In this document: piece after piece, positions 52,788 through 61,983 of the stretch
Layout of the letters: each line of letters opens with the position of its first letter
How positions within the stretch are numbered: position 1 is the first letter of the stretch
Assembly (NCBI GenBank): GCA_000171835.1
Contig: ABHC01000003.1
Coordinates: 1 to 64,000, forward strand
Reading direction: 5' to 3'
DNA: 64,000 bases
From: an alpha proteobacterium BAL199
Lineage (GTDB): Bacteria > Pseudomonadota > Alphaproteobacteria > Thalassobaculales > Thalassobaculaceae
Notes under the pieces: model-generated
Database searches by the model: none
Seen by the model: only the letters and a program-made list of their open reading frames with translations
Told to the model about the DNA's origin: nothing
Program-made: the position numbers and the translations under genes

Positions 52788-53527
52788 ACGTACTGGCGAG
52801 CTACAACATCAAGGGTGGGGTCGGAAAGACCGCATCGGCCGTCAACCTCGCCTTCGTCGCGGCCCGGACCGGCGCCCGGGTGCTGGTCGTCGATCTCGAC
52901 CCGCAGGGGGCCGCAACCTTCTATTTCCGGATCAAGCCGAAGGTGAAGGGCGGCGGCAAGGGCCTGGTATCGGGCAAGCGCGATCTCGGCGACCTGATCA
53001 AGGGCACCGACTACGACGGAGTCGACCTCGTGCCGGCCGACTTCTCGTTCCGGAACCTCGACCTGCTGCTCGACGCCGAGAAGAAGTCCAAGAAAAAACT
53101 CGCCAAGCTGCTGAAGCCACTCGCGAACGAGTACGATTTCATCCTGCTGGATTGCCCGCCCAGCATGTCACTGGTCTCCGAAGCGGTGTTCCACGCCGCA
53201 GACGCACTGATCGTGCCGCTGATCCCAACCACGCTATCGCTGCGCACCTATGAACAGCTCCAGGCGTTCCGGGCCGAAGAGAAACTGGCCAACCTGACGC
53301 TCCTGCCGTTCTTCTCGATGGTCGACCGGCGCAAGACCATGCACCGCGACATCATCGACCGGTTCCCCGACGATCACGCCGAGGCCCTGACCACTCACAT
53401 CCCCTATGCCAGCGTTGTTGAGCGCATGGGTACCGAGCGGGCGCCGCTCGGTGCGTTCGCGCCGCGGACCGCCGCCGCGGCAGCCTACGAGACCCTGTGG
53501 GCGGAGATCGTCAGCCGCCTCGGCTGA
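52784..53527 (+). CDS. ParA-family ATPase
   Basis: The 247-aa deviant-Walker ATPase has KGGVGKT (residues ~10-16), the VVDLDPQGA motif (near 40) and the LLDCPPSMSLVSEAV motif (near 120). A Lys-rich loop (FRIKPKVKGGGKGLVSGKRD) sits where ParA proteins often bind DNA non-specifically. ParA/MinD proteins position plasmids, chromosomes or protein bodies. No parB or parS is next to it. The 4-nt overlap with the CHAD gene ties its job to that partner. Confidence 0.93.
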   Translation: MNVLASYNIKGGVGKTASAVNLAFVAARTGARVLVVDLDPQGAATFYFRIKPKVKGGGKGLVSGKRDLGDLIKGTDYDGVDLVPADFSFRNLDLLLDAEKKSKKKLAKLLKPLANEYDFILLDCPPSMSLVSEAVFHAADALIVPLIPTTLSLRTYEQLQAFRAEEKLANLTLLPFFSMVDRRKTMHRDIIDRFPDDHAEALTTHIPYASVVERMGTERAPLGAFAPRTAAAAAYETLWAEIVSRLG

Positions 53528-53530
53528 GCA

Positions 53531-54925
53531 TCATCCGCGGGGTTCGGTCGGTCCGTGCTCGCAGAGCACTCGCTCGTTCGCTCCATCGACCTCGACCAGC
53601 GACACCGGATAGCCCCACAGATCCGCCACGTGCTGCAGCACGGCCGCCGCATCCTTCTTTTCCAGCAGGTTGCCGTCGACCACCTCGTGCCGAAGCGTCA
53701 AGGCCCGGTCACCCTCCAGATTGGCCTCGACCACCTGGATGTTCGGATCCTGCAGCGCGACGTCGTAGCGGCGGGCCACCGCCTTGCGGATCTTCTGATA
53801 GCCACGTTCGTTGTGGATCGCGTCGACCAGATAATCCGGATCATCCTGCCCGCCTGACAGTTTGAACAATCTAAGTTGCCGTATCACGTTGGGGCTCAGA
53901 AACTGCAGCACGAAGCTCTCGTCGCGGTAATTCGCCCAGGCAGCCCGGAGGGTTCCCATCGCGTCGTCGTTTCCGGCGATCTCCGGAAACCACTCGCAAT
54001 CCTCCTCGGTCGGTCGCTCGCAGATCCGCTGGATGTCGATCATCATCGCGAAACCCAGGGCGTACGGGTTGATTCCGGAATAGCGCTTGTCGTCGAAGTC
54101 CGGCTGGAAGATCACCGAAGTGTGCGAGTGCAGGAACTCCAGCAATCCGCCGTCGGACAAGAGGCCCTTCTCATGCAGCCGGTGCATGATCCGGTAGTGC
54201 ACGTAGGTGGCACACCCCTCGTTCATCACCTTGGTCTGCTTCTGCGGATAGAAGTACTGCGCCATCTGGCGAACGATCCGCAGCACCTCGCGTTGCCAGG
54301 GCGCCAGCTTCGGGGCCATTTTCTCCAGAAAATACAGTATGTTCTCTTCCGGCAGCGGCAGAGCATCATGTAACGGCGGGTTGTCCGGATCGACCTCGGC
54401 GTCCGGCGCCTGCCGCGGGTCACCCGGCATCGTGCGCTGCCAGACGTCGTCGTAGGTCTCCTCCTCGTGACGCAGCCGGTCGCTGGCGCGCTTCTTGGCT
54501 GATTTCGGACTGACCCGGCGCTTGCGCTGATAGCGGTTCACCCCGTGGTCCATCAGCGCGTGAGCGGCATCGAGCACCCGTTCGACCGCGCGCGCGCCAT
54601 AACGCTCCTCGCACTTCGCGATGTACGATTTGGCGAACTGCATGTAGTCGAGGATCGCGTCGGCGTCGGTCCATTGCCGGAACAGATTGTTGTTCTTGAA
54701 GAAGTGGTTGTGACCGAAGGCGGCGTGCGCGATGACCAGCGTCTGCATCGCCATGGAGTTATCCTCCATGATGTAGCTGATGCAGGGGTTGGAGTTGATG
54801 ACGATCTCATAGGCAAGGCCCCGGGCGCCCTTGCGGTACAGCAGTTCATTGAAGGCGAACTGCTTTCCGAAAGACCAGTGATTGTACATAAGCGGCATGC
54901 CGATCGAGGCGTAGGCGTCGAGCAT
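53531..54925 (-). pseudogene. SpoVR/YcgB family protein, 5'-truncated
   Basis: The 464-residue frame aligns with E. coli YcgB (510 aa) from the QMMDAYSSVGMP region to the end. MLDAYASIGMP, LAYEIVINSNPCISYIMEDN, HNHFFKNNNLFRQWTDADA, YFYPQKQTKVMNEGCATYVH and SGINPYALGFAMMIDIQRIC are all intact. About 55 N-terminal residues are missing: immediately upstream the frame meets a stop, and the bases belong instead to a yeaH remnant. The ATG at 54925 is an internal Met with no ribosome site. The body is under no visible decay, so the deletion is recent or is an assembly artefact. Confidence 0.85.
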
Positions 54926-54926
54926 C

Positions 54927-55121
54927 GTGCCGGAACCGCGGCTCGTTCAGCCCGTCGGTCGGAATGACGATCTGCTCGCCGTCTGCAACGTCACGGATCC
55001 GCCGTTCGGCCGACGCCTGTCGCACTGCCTCCGTCACCTGGCGTTTTGCCCGTCTCAGGAAGCGCTGCCGGTTCGCCAGGCTTTTGCCCTGGGAGTTCCG
55101 GCGCCGGTCGATGATCTGCAT
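54927..55121 (-). pseudogene. YeaH (DUF444) N-terminal remnant
   Basis: After a GGGAGG ribosome site, ATG 55121 opens about 65 residues that match the start of YeaH: IIDRRRNSQGKSLANRQRFL, then RDVADGEQIVIPTDGLNEP. The homology ends at residue ~65 (EPRFRH), where the sequence switches directly to spoVR out of frame. About 350 residues of YeaH are absent. YeaH and PrkA act together in sustained nitrogen-starvation and stress responses in enterobacteria. Confidence 0.82.
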
Positions 55122-55143
55122 CGCTCGGTCCGCCCTCCCTGGC

Positions 55144-55802
55144 TTAGCCGGCCTGCTTGACGCGCATGTACCACTCCACCAGCCGCCGAACCTGACCTTC
55201 GCCACCGTGAACTTCGTCAGGTCGCCGTCGAACTCGTCGAGCCGCTTCACCGCCCACGGTGATATCAGCCCATTCAGCTTGCGAAGCGGAATACCGAACC
55301 GGTCCTGCAGCTTCTGACCCATGCGCTGTGGGTCGAACAGACCGAGCGGACTCTCGAACACCGGGCTGATCTGATCGCCGGCCTTCAGGACGTAGATCGG
55401 ATGCTGCTCCATCAGGGTCTTGAGGCGTTCGGCCAACGACGACTTGCCGCCGCCGACCGGCCCGAGCAGGTAGAGGACCTGCTTGCGCTCCTCCAACCCC
55501 TGCGCGGCGTACCGGAAATAGCCGACCAACCGCTCGACGGTGTCTTCCATCCCGAAGAAGTCATGAAAAGCCGGATAAATCTTGATCGTCCGGTTCATGA
55601 AGATCCGACCGAGGCGCGCATCCCGCGACGTGTCGACCACTTCCGGGTCCCCGATCGCCGCGACCATCCGTTCCGCCGCGGACGCAAACGCCATCGGGTC
55701 ACTGCCGCAGAGTTCCAGATACTCCATCAGACTCATCTCGGACTCTTTGCGGGTCTGATAGGTCTCGGTGTACTCGGAAAACACGTCCTTCATGACGCTC
55801 AT
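55144..55802 (-). pseudogene. prkA: PrkA (YeaG) serine kinase with large internal deletion
   Basis: Residues 1-203 match the N-terminus of PrkA, including the P-loop LLGPVGGGKSSLAERLKTLM and PLGLFDPQRMGQKL. At about 55194 the frame jumps to the extreme C-terminus. The -1 frame reads QVRRLVEWYMRVKQAG and then TAA at 55144-55146, which is the normal PrkA tail. Some 430 residues with the kinase core are missing. The deletion puts the N-terminus in frame with yeaH, so a 318-aa chimera could be made. The start codon at 55802 has GGAGTGAGG upstream. Confidence 0.85.
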
Positions 55803-56541
55803 GCCTCACTCCACGGTGGCAGATACGCGGCCGATGGCCGCGACATGGCAAGGAAGCTGAACTGGACCGTACTGGCGGCGCACAGCCGCTCGGGCGTCCG
55901 GTCGGCGGGACGCCGGCATGTGCTTTATGATCTTCAATGCGACACCGGCTGGCCTAGTGCCTCGGCCGTTCACTCTGTCGCTGTCAGTCTCTGGTCCAGG
56001 CATTCGGAACCCGCCTCTTCAGTCGGCGTTCCCCCCGTCGCGCGTGAAGCATCTTCAACACTTCACGACCAGTACACTTGGCGTGCTTTTATTCTCTACG
56101 ATAACGACTCAAACACTGCGTAGTTTCTTGGATCTTGGAAGTTAACTCTTAAAAATTATTTAATCACTGCTACAGCTTGAACAAGGTATTTCCATGGCCT
56201 GAGTATGGCAGATTCGCCTTCGTGCCGCGAGAGCCGAGCCGTCCGTCACCGAGAACACTCTTGCTACAGATAGTGCCGATCCGCTGCCATGTCAGCAGCC
56301 GTTCACGGAATTGCGTTCTGACGTCCCTCCATAAAATCAGCGGGTTGGCCGTCACATTGTTCTTCTGACTCCCGACAGGCTGCAAACCTGAAACAACCTG
56401 TCGCGACCGGTGGTTCCAAGCGCCGCATCGGGGTACCCTGCCCCTCAACCGGAGGCGACGGAATGCCGACTCGGGCCGCATCATTCGAACGAGCATCGCC
56501 TCTCTCGGCACCGACGATCACCGCCAGGGAACCAGGACACA
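55803..56541. other. Long gene-free region upstream of prkA
   Basis: This stretch of about 740 nt holds the prkA promoter (minus) and the aldo/keto reductase promoter (plus). Between about 56040 and 56200 it is clearly more AT-rich than the window, with runs such as TCTTAAAAATTATTTAATC. Short open frames across it have no ribosome sites, no homology and no codon bias. No tRNA, repeat family or transposase remnant was recognised. Confidence 0.6.
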
Positions 56542-57555
56542 ATGTCTTTCAAGACCGTCACCCATCCCCGTTCCGGATTGCGTCTTTCCCGGTTGGGCTT
56601 CGGCAGCGCGCCGCTGGGCGACCTTTACCACCGGCTCGATGATGAAACGGCTGTGGCAACGGTTATGGCAGCCGTGGGATCTGGCATCAATCTCGTGGAT
56701 ACCGCGCCGCACTACGGCAACGGCCTCGCCGAAGCCCGTATCGCCACCGCGCTGCGCCGTCTCGACCGCGACAAGGTCGTACTGTCCACCAAGGTTGGCC
56801 GACTTATGTCACCGGCCCGTGGCCCCGTGGTCAGCAAGCGCTTCGTCGGTGGTCTGCCGTTCCGATCGGAGTATGACTACTCATACGATGGGGTGCTGCG
56901 CTCGCTCGAGCACTCAATGCTGCGGCTCGGCACCGACCGGATCGAGATCGCGCTGATCCATGACGTCGACGGTTGGACCCATGGCGTCGAGGCCGTGGAC
57001 GAACGCTTCGCCGAGACGATGAACGGTGCCTACCGGGCGCTTGACCGGCTGCGCTCCGAGGGCATGCTGCGGGCAATCGGCATCGGCGTCAACGAAGCGG
57101 CGATGTGTGCCCGGTTCGCCCGCGCCGGCGACTTCGACACCATGCTGCTGGCCGGTCGCTACACGCTCCTGGAACAAGGAGCCCTCGACGATTTCCTGCC
57201 GCTCGCCGCCGACAAGGGCATCGCGGTGTTGATGGGCGGTGTGTTCAACACCGGAATCCTGGCGACCGGACCGGTTGAGGGCGCGATGTACAACTATGTT
57301 CCAGCGACGCCGGAGGTGCGCGAGCGCGCGCGGCGCATCGAAGCGGTGTGCAAGGCCCACGGCATCGCGCTGGCAGTCGCCTCCGCCCGGTTTCCGCTCG
57401 GCCATCCTGCGGTCGCGTCCGTCGTGCTGGGCGGCGTCACTCCCGAAGAGGTGGCCCGCAACGTCGCTGCCTTCGACGTCCGGATCCCGGCTGCGCTGTG
57501 GAGCGACCTGATCGCCGAGGGCCTGTTGCGGCCGGACGCGCCGGCACCGACCTGA
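56542..57555 (+). CDS. Aldo/keto reductase (AKR15-like)
   Basis: The 337-aa NAD(P)-dependent TIM-barrel enzyme has LGFGSAPLGDLYHRL (residues ~17-31), the catalytic VDTAPHYGNGLAE (Asp and Tyr), STKVGRLM (Lys) and a His in IALIHDVDGWTHG. It is closest to the D-threo-aldose/L-fucose or pyridoxal dehydrogenase branch. An AGGA site lies close before the ATG. It converges on the cysteine-hydrolase gene. Confidence 0.9.
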   Translation: MSFKTVTHPRSGLRLSRLGFGSAPLGDLYHRLDDETAVATVMAAVGSGINLVDTAPHYGNGLAEARIATALRRLDRDKVVLSTKVGRLMSPARGPVVSKRFVGGLPFRSEYDYSYDGVLRSLEHSMLRLGTDRIEIALIHDVDGWTHGVEAVDERFAETMNGAYRALDRLRSEGMLRAIGIGVNEAAMCARFARAGDFDTMLLAGRYTLLEQGALDDFLPLAADKGIAVLMGGVFNTGILATGPVEGAMYNYVPATPEVRERARRIEAVCKAHGIALAVASARFPLGHPAVASVVLGGVTPEEVARNVAAFDVRIPAALWSDLIAEGLLRPDAPAPT

Positions 57556-57559
57556 GAGA

Positions 57560-58204
57560 TCAATGAGCTGTCGCAGCGATCTCCGCCAGCATCGCGTCGA
57601 GAGTGACCGTCCGGCAGTAGCCGCCGAACGCCCGCAGGGCCGCCTCGTGGCGTTCGCGGGTATGGGTGCTGCAGCAGTCGACGACGCACACCGTGTAGTA
57701 ACCGCGATCGGCAGCGTCACGGATCGCCATGTCGACACACTGGTCGGTCAGCAATCCCACAACGATCAGATGCCGAACGCCCAGGTTCCGCAACAGATAG
57801 TCGATGTTGGTCGAGTTGAAGACGCCTGACGAGGTCTTCGGCAACACGATGTCATCTGCCGTCGGTGCAACCGCGTCGATCACCCTGCCTTCCCACGCCC
57901 CCTTGGGCACGAGGATGCCGGACAGCTTGTGGTCAAGACTGCGATCGCGTCCGTCACGGGTCAGACTCTCGATCACCGTGTAGACCACCTCGATGTCCGC
58001 GCGGCGACACGCGTCGACCAATCGTGCGATGTTTGGCACCACCCGCGCCTCCAGATCGGCGACAAACTCCGGGTGGGCACGCCGTTCTGGCTCGGCGATC
58101 TCCAGGTTCTGGACATCGACCAGCAGCAGCGCGGTTTCGCCGGGCGACCATGGAATATCGCGGCGCAGGGCAGCATCGGCGGGACGTTCGGGACCGCGGT
58201 TCAT
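57560..58204 (-). CDS. Isochorismatase-family cysteine hydrolase
   Basis: The 214-aa hydrolase has the full catalytic triad of the family: Asp in LLLVDVQNLEI (near residue 29), Lys in VLPKTSSGVFNSTN (near 123) and Cys in VVGLLTDQCVDMAIRDA (near 156). Substrates include ureido, nicotinamide-type or biuret amides. ATG 58204 has GGAG 8 nt upstream; 58246 is an alternative. It is divergent from the MAPEG-family gene with an 87-nt spacer. Confidence 0.9.
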   Translation of the reverse strand: MNRGPERPADAALRRDIPWSPGETALLLVDVQNLEIAEPERRAHPEFVADLEARVVPNIARLVDACRRADIEVVYTVIESLTRDGRDRSLDHKLSGILVPKGAWEGRVIDAVAPTADDIVLPKTSSGVFNSTNIDYLLRNLGVRHLIVVGLLTDQCVDMAIRDAADRGYYTVCVVDCCSTHTRERHEAALRAFGGYCRTVTLDAMLAEIAATAH

Positions 58205-58291
58205 GGCAATGCTCCGACAGGACTGCGGGTTATGGGCAACCGACATCCGCAATGGTACGACCACGGCCGTCCATCTCAAGGAGCGCCGCCG

Positions 58292-58696
58292 GTGATCGTC
58301 ACGCCACTCTACGCGGGTCTTCTGGCCCTGGTCTTCCTGGTCGTCAGCCTGCGGGTGATCGGCCACCGCCGCGCCACTCGGATCGACCTGGGCGACGGCG
58401 GCGACAGGACGCTACTGCGACACCAGAGGATCCACGCCAACTTCGCCGAGTACGTTCCGATCACCCTCATCCTGATGACCCTGGCCGAGCTTCAAGGTTT
58501 GCCGGCCTGGATGCTTCACGCGACCGGCCTTGCACTGATCATCGGTCGCCTCACCCACACCCACGCCGTCGGGCGGGAGCCCGAACCGGCAGGGGCAAGG
58601 GTCGTCGCAATGACCCTGACGTTCGCCGCTCTTGCGTTCGCAGCGCTTGCCGTGATCGCACTGTCGGCAACTGCGATGCTCGCAGCGCTGCGCTGA
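58292..58696 (+). CDS. MAPEG-family membrane protein
   Basis: The 134-aa four-helix membrane protein has the MAPEG signature RHQRIHANFAEYVPITLILM (residues ~43-62) and GLALIIGRLTHTHAVG. It resembles YecN-type bacterial relatives of microsomal glutathione transferase. GTG 58292 follows AAGGAG by 7 nt, a convincing ribosome site. No close partner gene. Confidence 0.9.
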   Translation: MIVTPLYAGLLALVFLVVSLRVIGHRRATRIDLGDGGDRTLLRHQRIHANFAEYVPITLILMTLAELQGLPAWMLHATGLALIIGRLTHTHAVGREPEPAGARVVAMTLTFAALAFAALAVIALSATAMLAALR

Positions 58697-58810
58697 CCGT
58701 CCGACCTGGGCGCGAAGCCTGGTCGGGCCCCTCCAGGACTCTTGCCAGCCACCCAGCGAGTGTCATCCTGTCGGCGCAGATGCCGTCCAGATCGTCAGTC
58801 AGGGTTACCC

Positions 58811-60370
58811 ATGCAATCGGATTACGACTACATCATCGTCGGAGGCGGTTCCGCCGGCGCGGTCTTGGCGACTCGACTGAGCGAGGACCCGGCCACGCGA
58901 GTTCTGCTGCTGGAAGCCGGGCGCGATTTCCGCACCGCCGACACACCCGAGCACATCCGGATCCCCAACCCGTTGCGCGCGATCGGCGACGACGGCTACC
59001 GCTGGCCGAAGCTGCTGGCCCGCCGCACCGAGCGGCAGGAGCCCAAGCTGCTGTGGCGCGGCCGGGCGATCGGCGGCAGTTCGACCATCAACGGCCAGAT
59101 CGCGATCCGCGGCATCCCGGACGATTTTCAGCGCTGGGCCGGTCTCGGCTGCGACGGCTGGGGGTGGGACGAGGTGCTGCCCTATTTCCGCAAGCTGGAG
59201 GACGATGTCGACTTTGGCGATGCCCCGTACCACGGCCGAGGCGGCCCGATCCCGGTGTATCGCGCGCCGGTCGAGGATTGGGGGTACGTCGACCGGGCGC
59301 TCAAGGCGTCGGCCGAAAGCCTCGGCTATCCCTGGTGCGAGGACCACAACGCACCGGACAGCACCGGCGCCTCGCCCTACGCGATCAACAGCCGTGACGG
59401 CTATCGAATCTCGACCAACGATGGCTACCTGGAATCGGCACGCGACCGCGGCAACCTGACGATCGTCGGCAACGCCCTGGTCGACACGCTGACGATCGAA
59501 GGCAACCGCCCGCACATCAGCGGGGTCTCGGTTTGGATCGACGGTGAGCGCCGGTCGGTCCGGGCGACCCGCGAAGTGATCCTGTCGGCGGGCGCGATCC
59601 ATTCGCCGGCGATCCTGCAGCGCTCCGGCATCGGTCCGGCAGCGCTCCTGCAGGACCTGGGTGTTCCCGTGGCGGTCGACCGGCCCGTCGGCGCCAACCT
59701 GCTGGACCACCCGATCCTCGGCATCCTGCTGCACCTGAGGTCGGAAGCGCAGGTCGGCACGCGCATGCACCGCCACACCAATTGCTGCCTGCGCTATTCC
59801 TCGGGCCTGCCCGGTGCCGGCGAGAACGACATGATCATGATCGCCGGCAACCTGCGCTCCGAGGCGGAGGGCGATCTGGCCCGTGGTCGCATTGCCGTCT
59901 CGGTCTACCAGGCGTTCAGCCAGGGAACCGTGCGCATCGCGTCGTCCGATCCACACTTGGACCCAGTCGTCGAGGAGCGAATGCTATCGGACGAGCGCGA
60001 TCTGCTGCGGATGCGCGACGGGGTGCGGCGGCTGTGCGCCGTCGGTCGGCAGGATGGGGTCCACAGCATCGCCACTCGGGTCGAATACGGGATCAGCGGC
60101 CGTTCGATCGAAGATGAACTGACCGGCATCGACCTCGACGACTGGATGATGGCGGAATGCTCCGATGCCCAGCACGCCAGCGGCACCTGCCGGATGGGAC
60201 CAGTGTCCGATCCGCGCTCGGTCGTCGATCCGGCCTGCCGGGTCATCGGCTGCACCGGCCTACGGGTGATCGATGCCTCGGTCATGCCGGAGGTGGTCCG
60301 CGCCAACACCCACCTGACGACCGTGATGATCGCCGAGAAGATGGCCGATACGCTGAAGCGCCGGGAGTGA
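58811..60370 (+). CDS. GMC-family FAD oxidoreductase
   Basis: This 519-aa glucose-methanol-choline family enzyme has the FAD motif YIIVGGGSAGAVLATRLSED (residues ~6-25), the GMC signature WRGRAIGGSSTINGQIAIRG (near 80), EVILSAGAIHSPAILQRSGI and the C-terminal CRVIGCTGLRVIDASVMPE. It oxidises an alcohol such as choline or an alkanol; the substrate is not defined. Its TGA stop is also part of the candidate promoter for the next genes. Confidence 0.94.
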   Translation: MQSDYDYIIVGGGSAGAVLATRLSEDPATRVLLLEAGRDFRTADTPEHIRIPNPLRAIGDDGYRWPKLLARRTERQEPKLLWRGRAIGGSSTINGQIAIRGIPDDFQRWAGLGCDGWGWDEVLPYFRKLEDDVDFGDAPYHGRGGPIPVYRAPVEDWGYVDRALKASAESLGYPWCEDHNAPDSTGASPYAINSRDGYRISTNDGYLESARDRGNLTIVGNALVDTLTIEGNRPHISGVSVWIDGERRSVRATREVILSAGAIHSPAILQRSGIGPAALLQDLGVPVAVDRPVGANLLDHPILGILLHLRSEAQVGTRMHRHTNCCLRYSSGLPGAGENDMIMIAGNLRSEAEGDLARGRIAVSVYQAFSQGTVRIASSDPHLDPVVEERMLSDERDLLRMRDGVRRLCAVGRQDGVHSIATRVEYGISGRSIEDELTGIDLDDWMMAECSDAQHASGTCRMGPVSDPRSVVDPACRVIGCTGLRVIDASVMPEVVRANTHLTTVMIAEKMADTLKRRE

Positions 60371-60397
60371 TCCGTCCAGCAACCGGGCTCGTATCGA
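60368..60397 (+). promoter_or_regulatory. Candidate ECF (RpoE-ChrR-type) promoter
   Basis: TGATCC (60368-60373) is followed by an 18-nt spacer and TATCGA (60392-60397). The -35 and spacing match the RpoE-ChrR promoters of Rhodobacter as I recall them; the -10 matches only in part. It lies 63 nt before the DUF6134 gene, the first of three tightly spaced genes. Confidence 0.4.
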
Positions 60398-60459
60398 AGC
60401 AGGCAGTGAGAAGCCCAGCCAGAACGGCCAGGGCCTCCCGGGATCGAGGCAGAAATACG

Positions 60460-61224
60460 ATGCAGCAGATTGATCGACGCCGGCTCCTCGAAGGCCTCGC
60501 GACCACCGGCCTATTCGCGTTGAGTGGTTTGCCGTTGGCAATAGCCTCGCATCGTGCCGACGCTGCAGGCACTGGGCTCGCCCGCGCCTATCCCGAGATC
60601 CTGAAGTTCGCCGTCACCCGCGAGGGCTCACCGCTCGGCGTGGTGATGGAGCGGTTCGGCAGCGACGCCGCCGACAGGATCACCGAGGTGTACATCGCCT
60701 TCAAGGTCGATCTGGCGTTCATCACTGTATACCGCTACGAGCATCGCTCCCGCGAGCGATGGCGCGACGGACGCCTGGTCGCACTCGACACCATCACCAA
60801 TGACGACGGCGAGGCGCAGAAGGTCGCCGCCCGCACCAGTTCGAGCGGACTTCAGGTGGACGGCAAGGAAGGCCGGATCGTCGCACCGTCGGACATCCTG
60901 CCTTCCAGCTACTGGCATCCGCGGTTCGTCGAACAGAGCCGGATGCTGGACAGCCAGCTCGGCCGCGTCCTGGATTTCACCGTCACCGAGGTGGGCTCCG
61001 AGACCATCCAGGCGCTTGGGCGGCCGACGTTGTGCACCCGCTATGCCATGCGCGGCGATATCGACCTGGACTTTTGGTACGACGCCGACCGGGTCTGGCA
61101 GAAGATGACCTTCACCATCGGCGGCGGATTCATCGAATACACCCGCATCGCCCCCGATCCGGCTGACGCAGCGCTGTTCGCTATGCCATTGCGGGACGGC
61201 CGTACCTTGCCCAAGGCCGGATAA
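60460..61224 (+). CDS. DUF6134-like Tat-exported protein
   Basis: The 254-aa protein has a twin-arginine-type signal (DRRRLLEGLATTGLFALSG) and a beta-rich body: VYRYEHRSRERWRDGRLVAL, SYWHPRFVEQSRMLDSQLG and DLDFWYDADRVWQKMTFTI. This pattern is typical of DUF6134 periplasmic proteins. Function is unknown. It is 6 nt upstream of the SDR gene, so they are one operon. Confidence 0.78.
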   Translation: MQQIDRRRLLEGLATTGLFALSGLPLAIASHRADAAGTGLARAYPEILKFAVTREGSPLGVVMERFGSDAADRITEVYIAFKVDLAFITVYRYEHRSRERWRDGRLVALDTITNDDGEAQKVAARTSSSGLQVDGKEGRIVAPSDILPSSYWHPRFVEQSRMLDSQLGRVLDFTVTEVGSETIQALGRPTLCTRYAMRGDIDLDFWYDADRVWQKMTFTIGGGFIEYTRIAPDPADAALFAMPLRDGRTLPKAG

Positions 61225-61230
61225 CCGACC

Positions 61231-61983
61231 ATGGGCAAGCGGATCGTCTGGATCACCGGGGCCAGCAGTGGAATCGGCCAAGCGCTGGCCAGGCGGATGG
61301 CGGCCGACGGCTGGACGGTGGCCGCCAGCGCGCGCAGCGTCGACGCCTTGAACGCGCTTGCGGCCGAGCCGACAGCCGGCTCGATCCACCCCTATGCGCT
61401 GGATGTCACCGACCACGCCGCCTGCCGGACGACGGCAACCGCCATCGAACACGACCTGGGCGCCATCGATACCGTCGTACTGGCGGCCGGCCTGCACATC
61501 CCGACCGACGCCAAGGCGTTTGACGTCTCGGAGATCCGCACCCTCGTCGAGATCAACCTGATGGGCGTGGTGCATTGCGTCGACGCGGTGTTGCCGGCGT
61601 TGATCGACCGCCGCGCCGGGCGCCTCGCGATCGTGGCCAGCGTCGCCGGTTATCGCGGCCTGCCTACCGCCGCCGGTTACGGCGCCACCAAGGCGGCGCT
61701 GATCAACTTTGCCGAGGCACTGAAGTTCGATCTCGACCACCAGGGCATCATCACCCAGGTGGTGTGCCCGGGTTTCGTGCGCACGCCGCTGACCGACCGC
61801 AACCCGTTCCCGATGCCGTTCCTGATGGACGTCGAGGACGCCGCCGAACGGCTGTACCGCGGGCTACAGGGGACCGGCTTCGAGATCACCTTCCCGCGGC
61901 GGTTCGCGTTGATCCTGAAGTTCCTGGGCATCCTGCCGGACCGGCTGTATTTCTGGCTGATGCACAAGGGAACCGGGATGTGA
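61231..61983 (+). CDS. Short-chain dehydrogenase/reductase
   Basis: This 250-aa SDR has the cofactor motif TGASSGIGQALARRM (residues ~9-23), VLAAGLH in place of NNAG, and the catalytic Ser...YxxxK (VASVAGYRGLPTAAGYGATK). The C-terminal ILPDRLYFWLMHKGTG suggests membrane association. Close relatives accompany the cyclopropane-synthase/DUF1365 lipid cluster in proteobacteria. The next gene starts inside its stop (GTGA). Confidence 0.92.
   Translation: MGKRIVWITGASSGIGQALARRMAADGWTVAASARSVDALNALAAEPTAGSIHPYALDVTDHAACRTTATAIEHDLGAIDTVVLAAGLHIPTDAKAFDVSEIRTLVEINLMGVVHCVDAVLPALIDRRAGRLAIVASVAGYRGLPTAAGYGATKAALINFAEALKFDLDHQGIITQVVCPGFVRTPLTDRNPFPMPFLMDVEDAAERLYRGLQGTGFEITFPRRFALILKFLGILPDRLYFWLMHKGTGM

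Noticed and set aside
58805-59956. Open frame of 383 codons on the minus strand
   Set aside because: It is a shadow of the GMC oxidoreductase gene. The sense frame has all GMC signatures.
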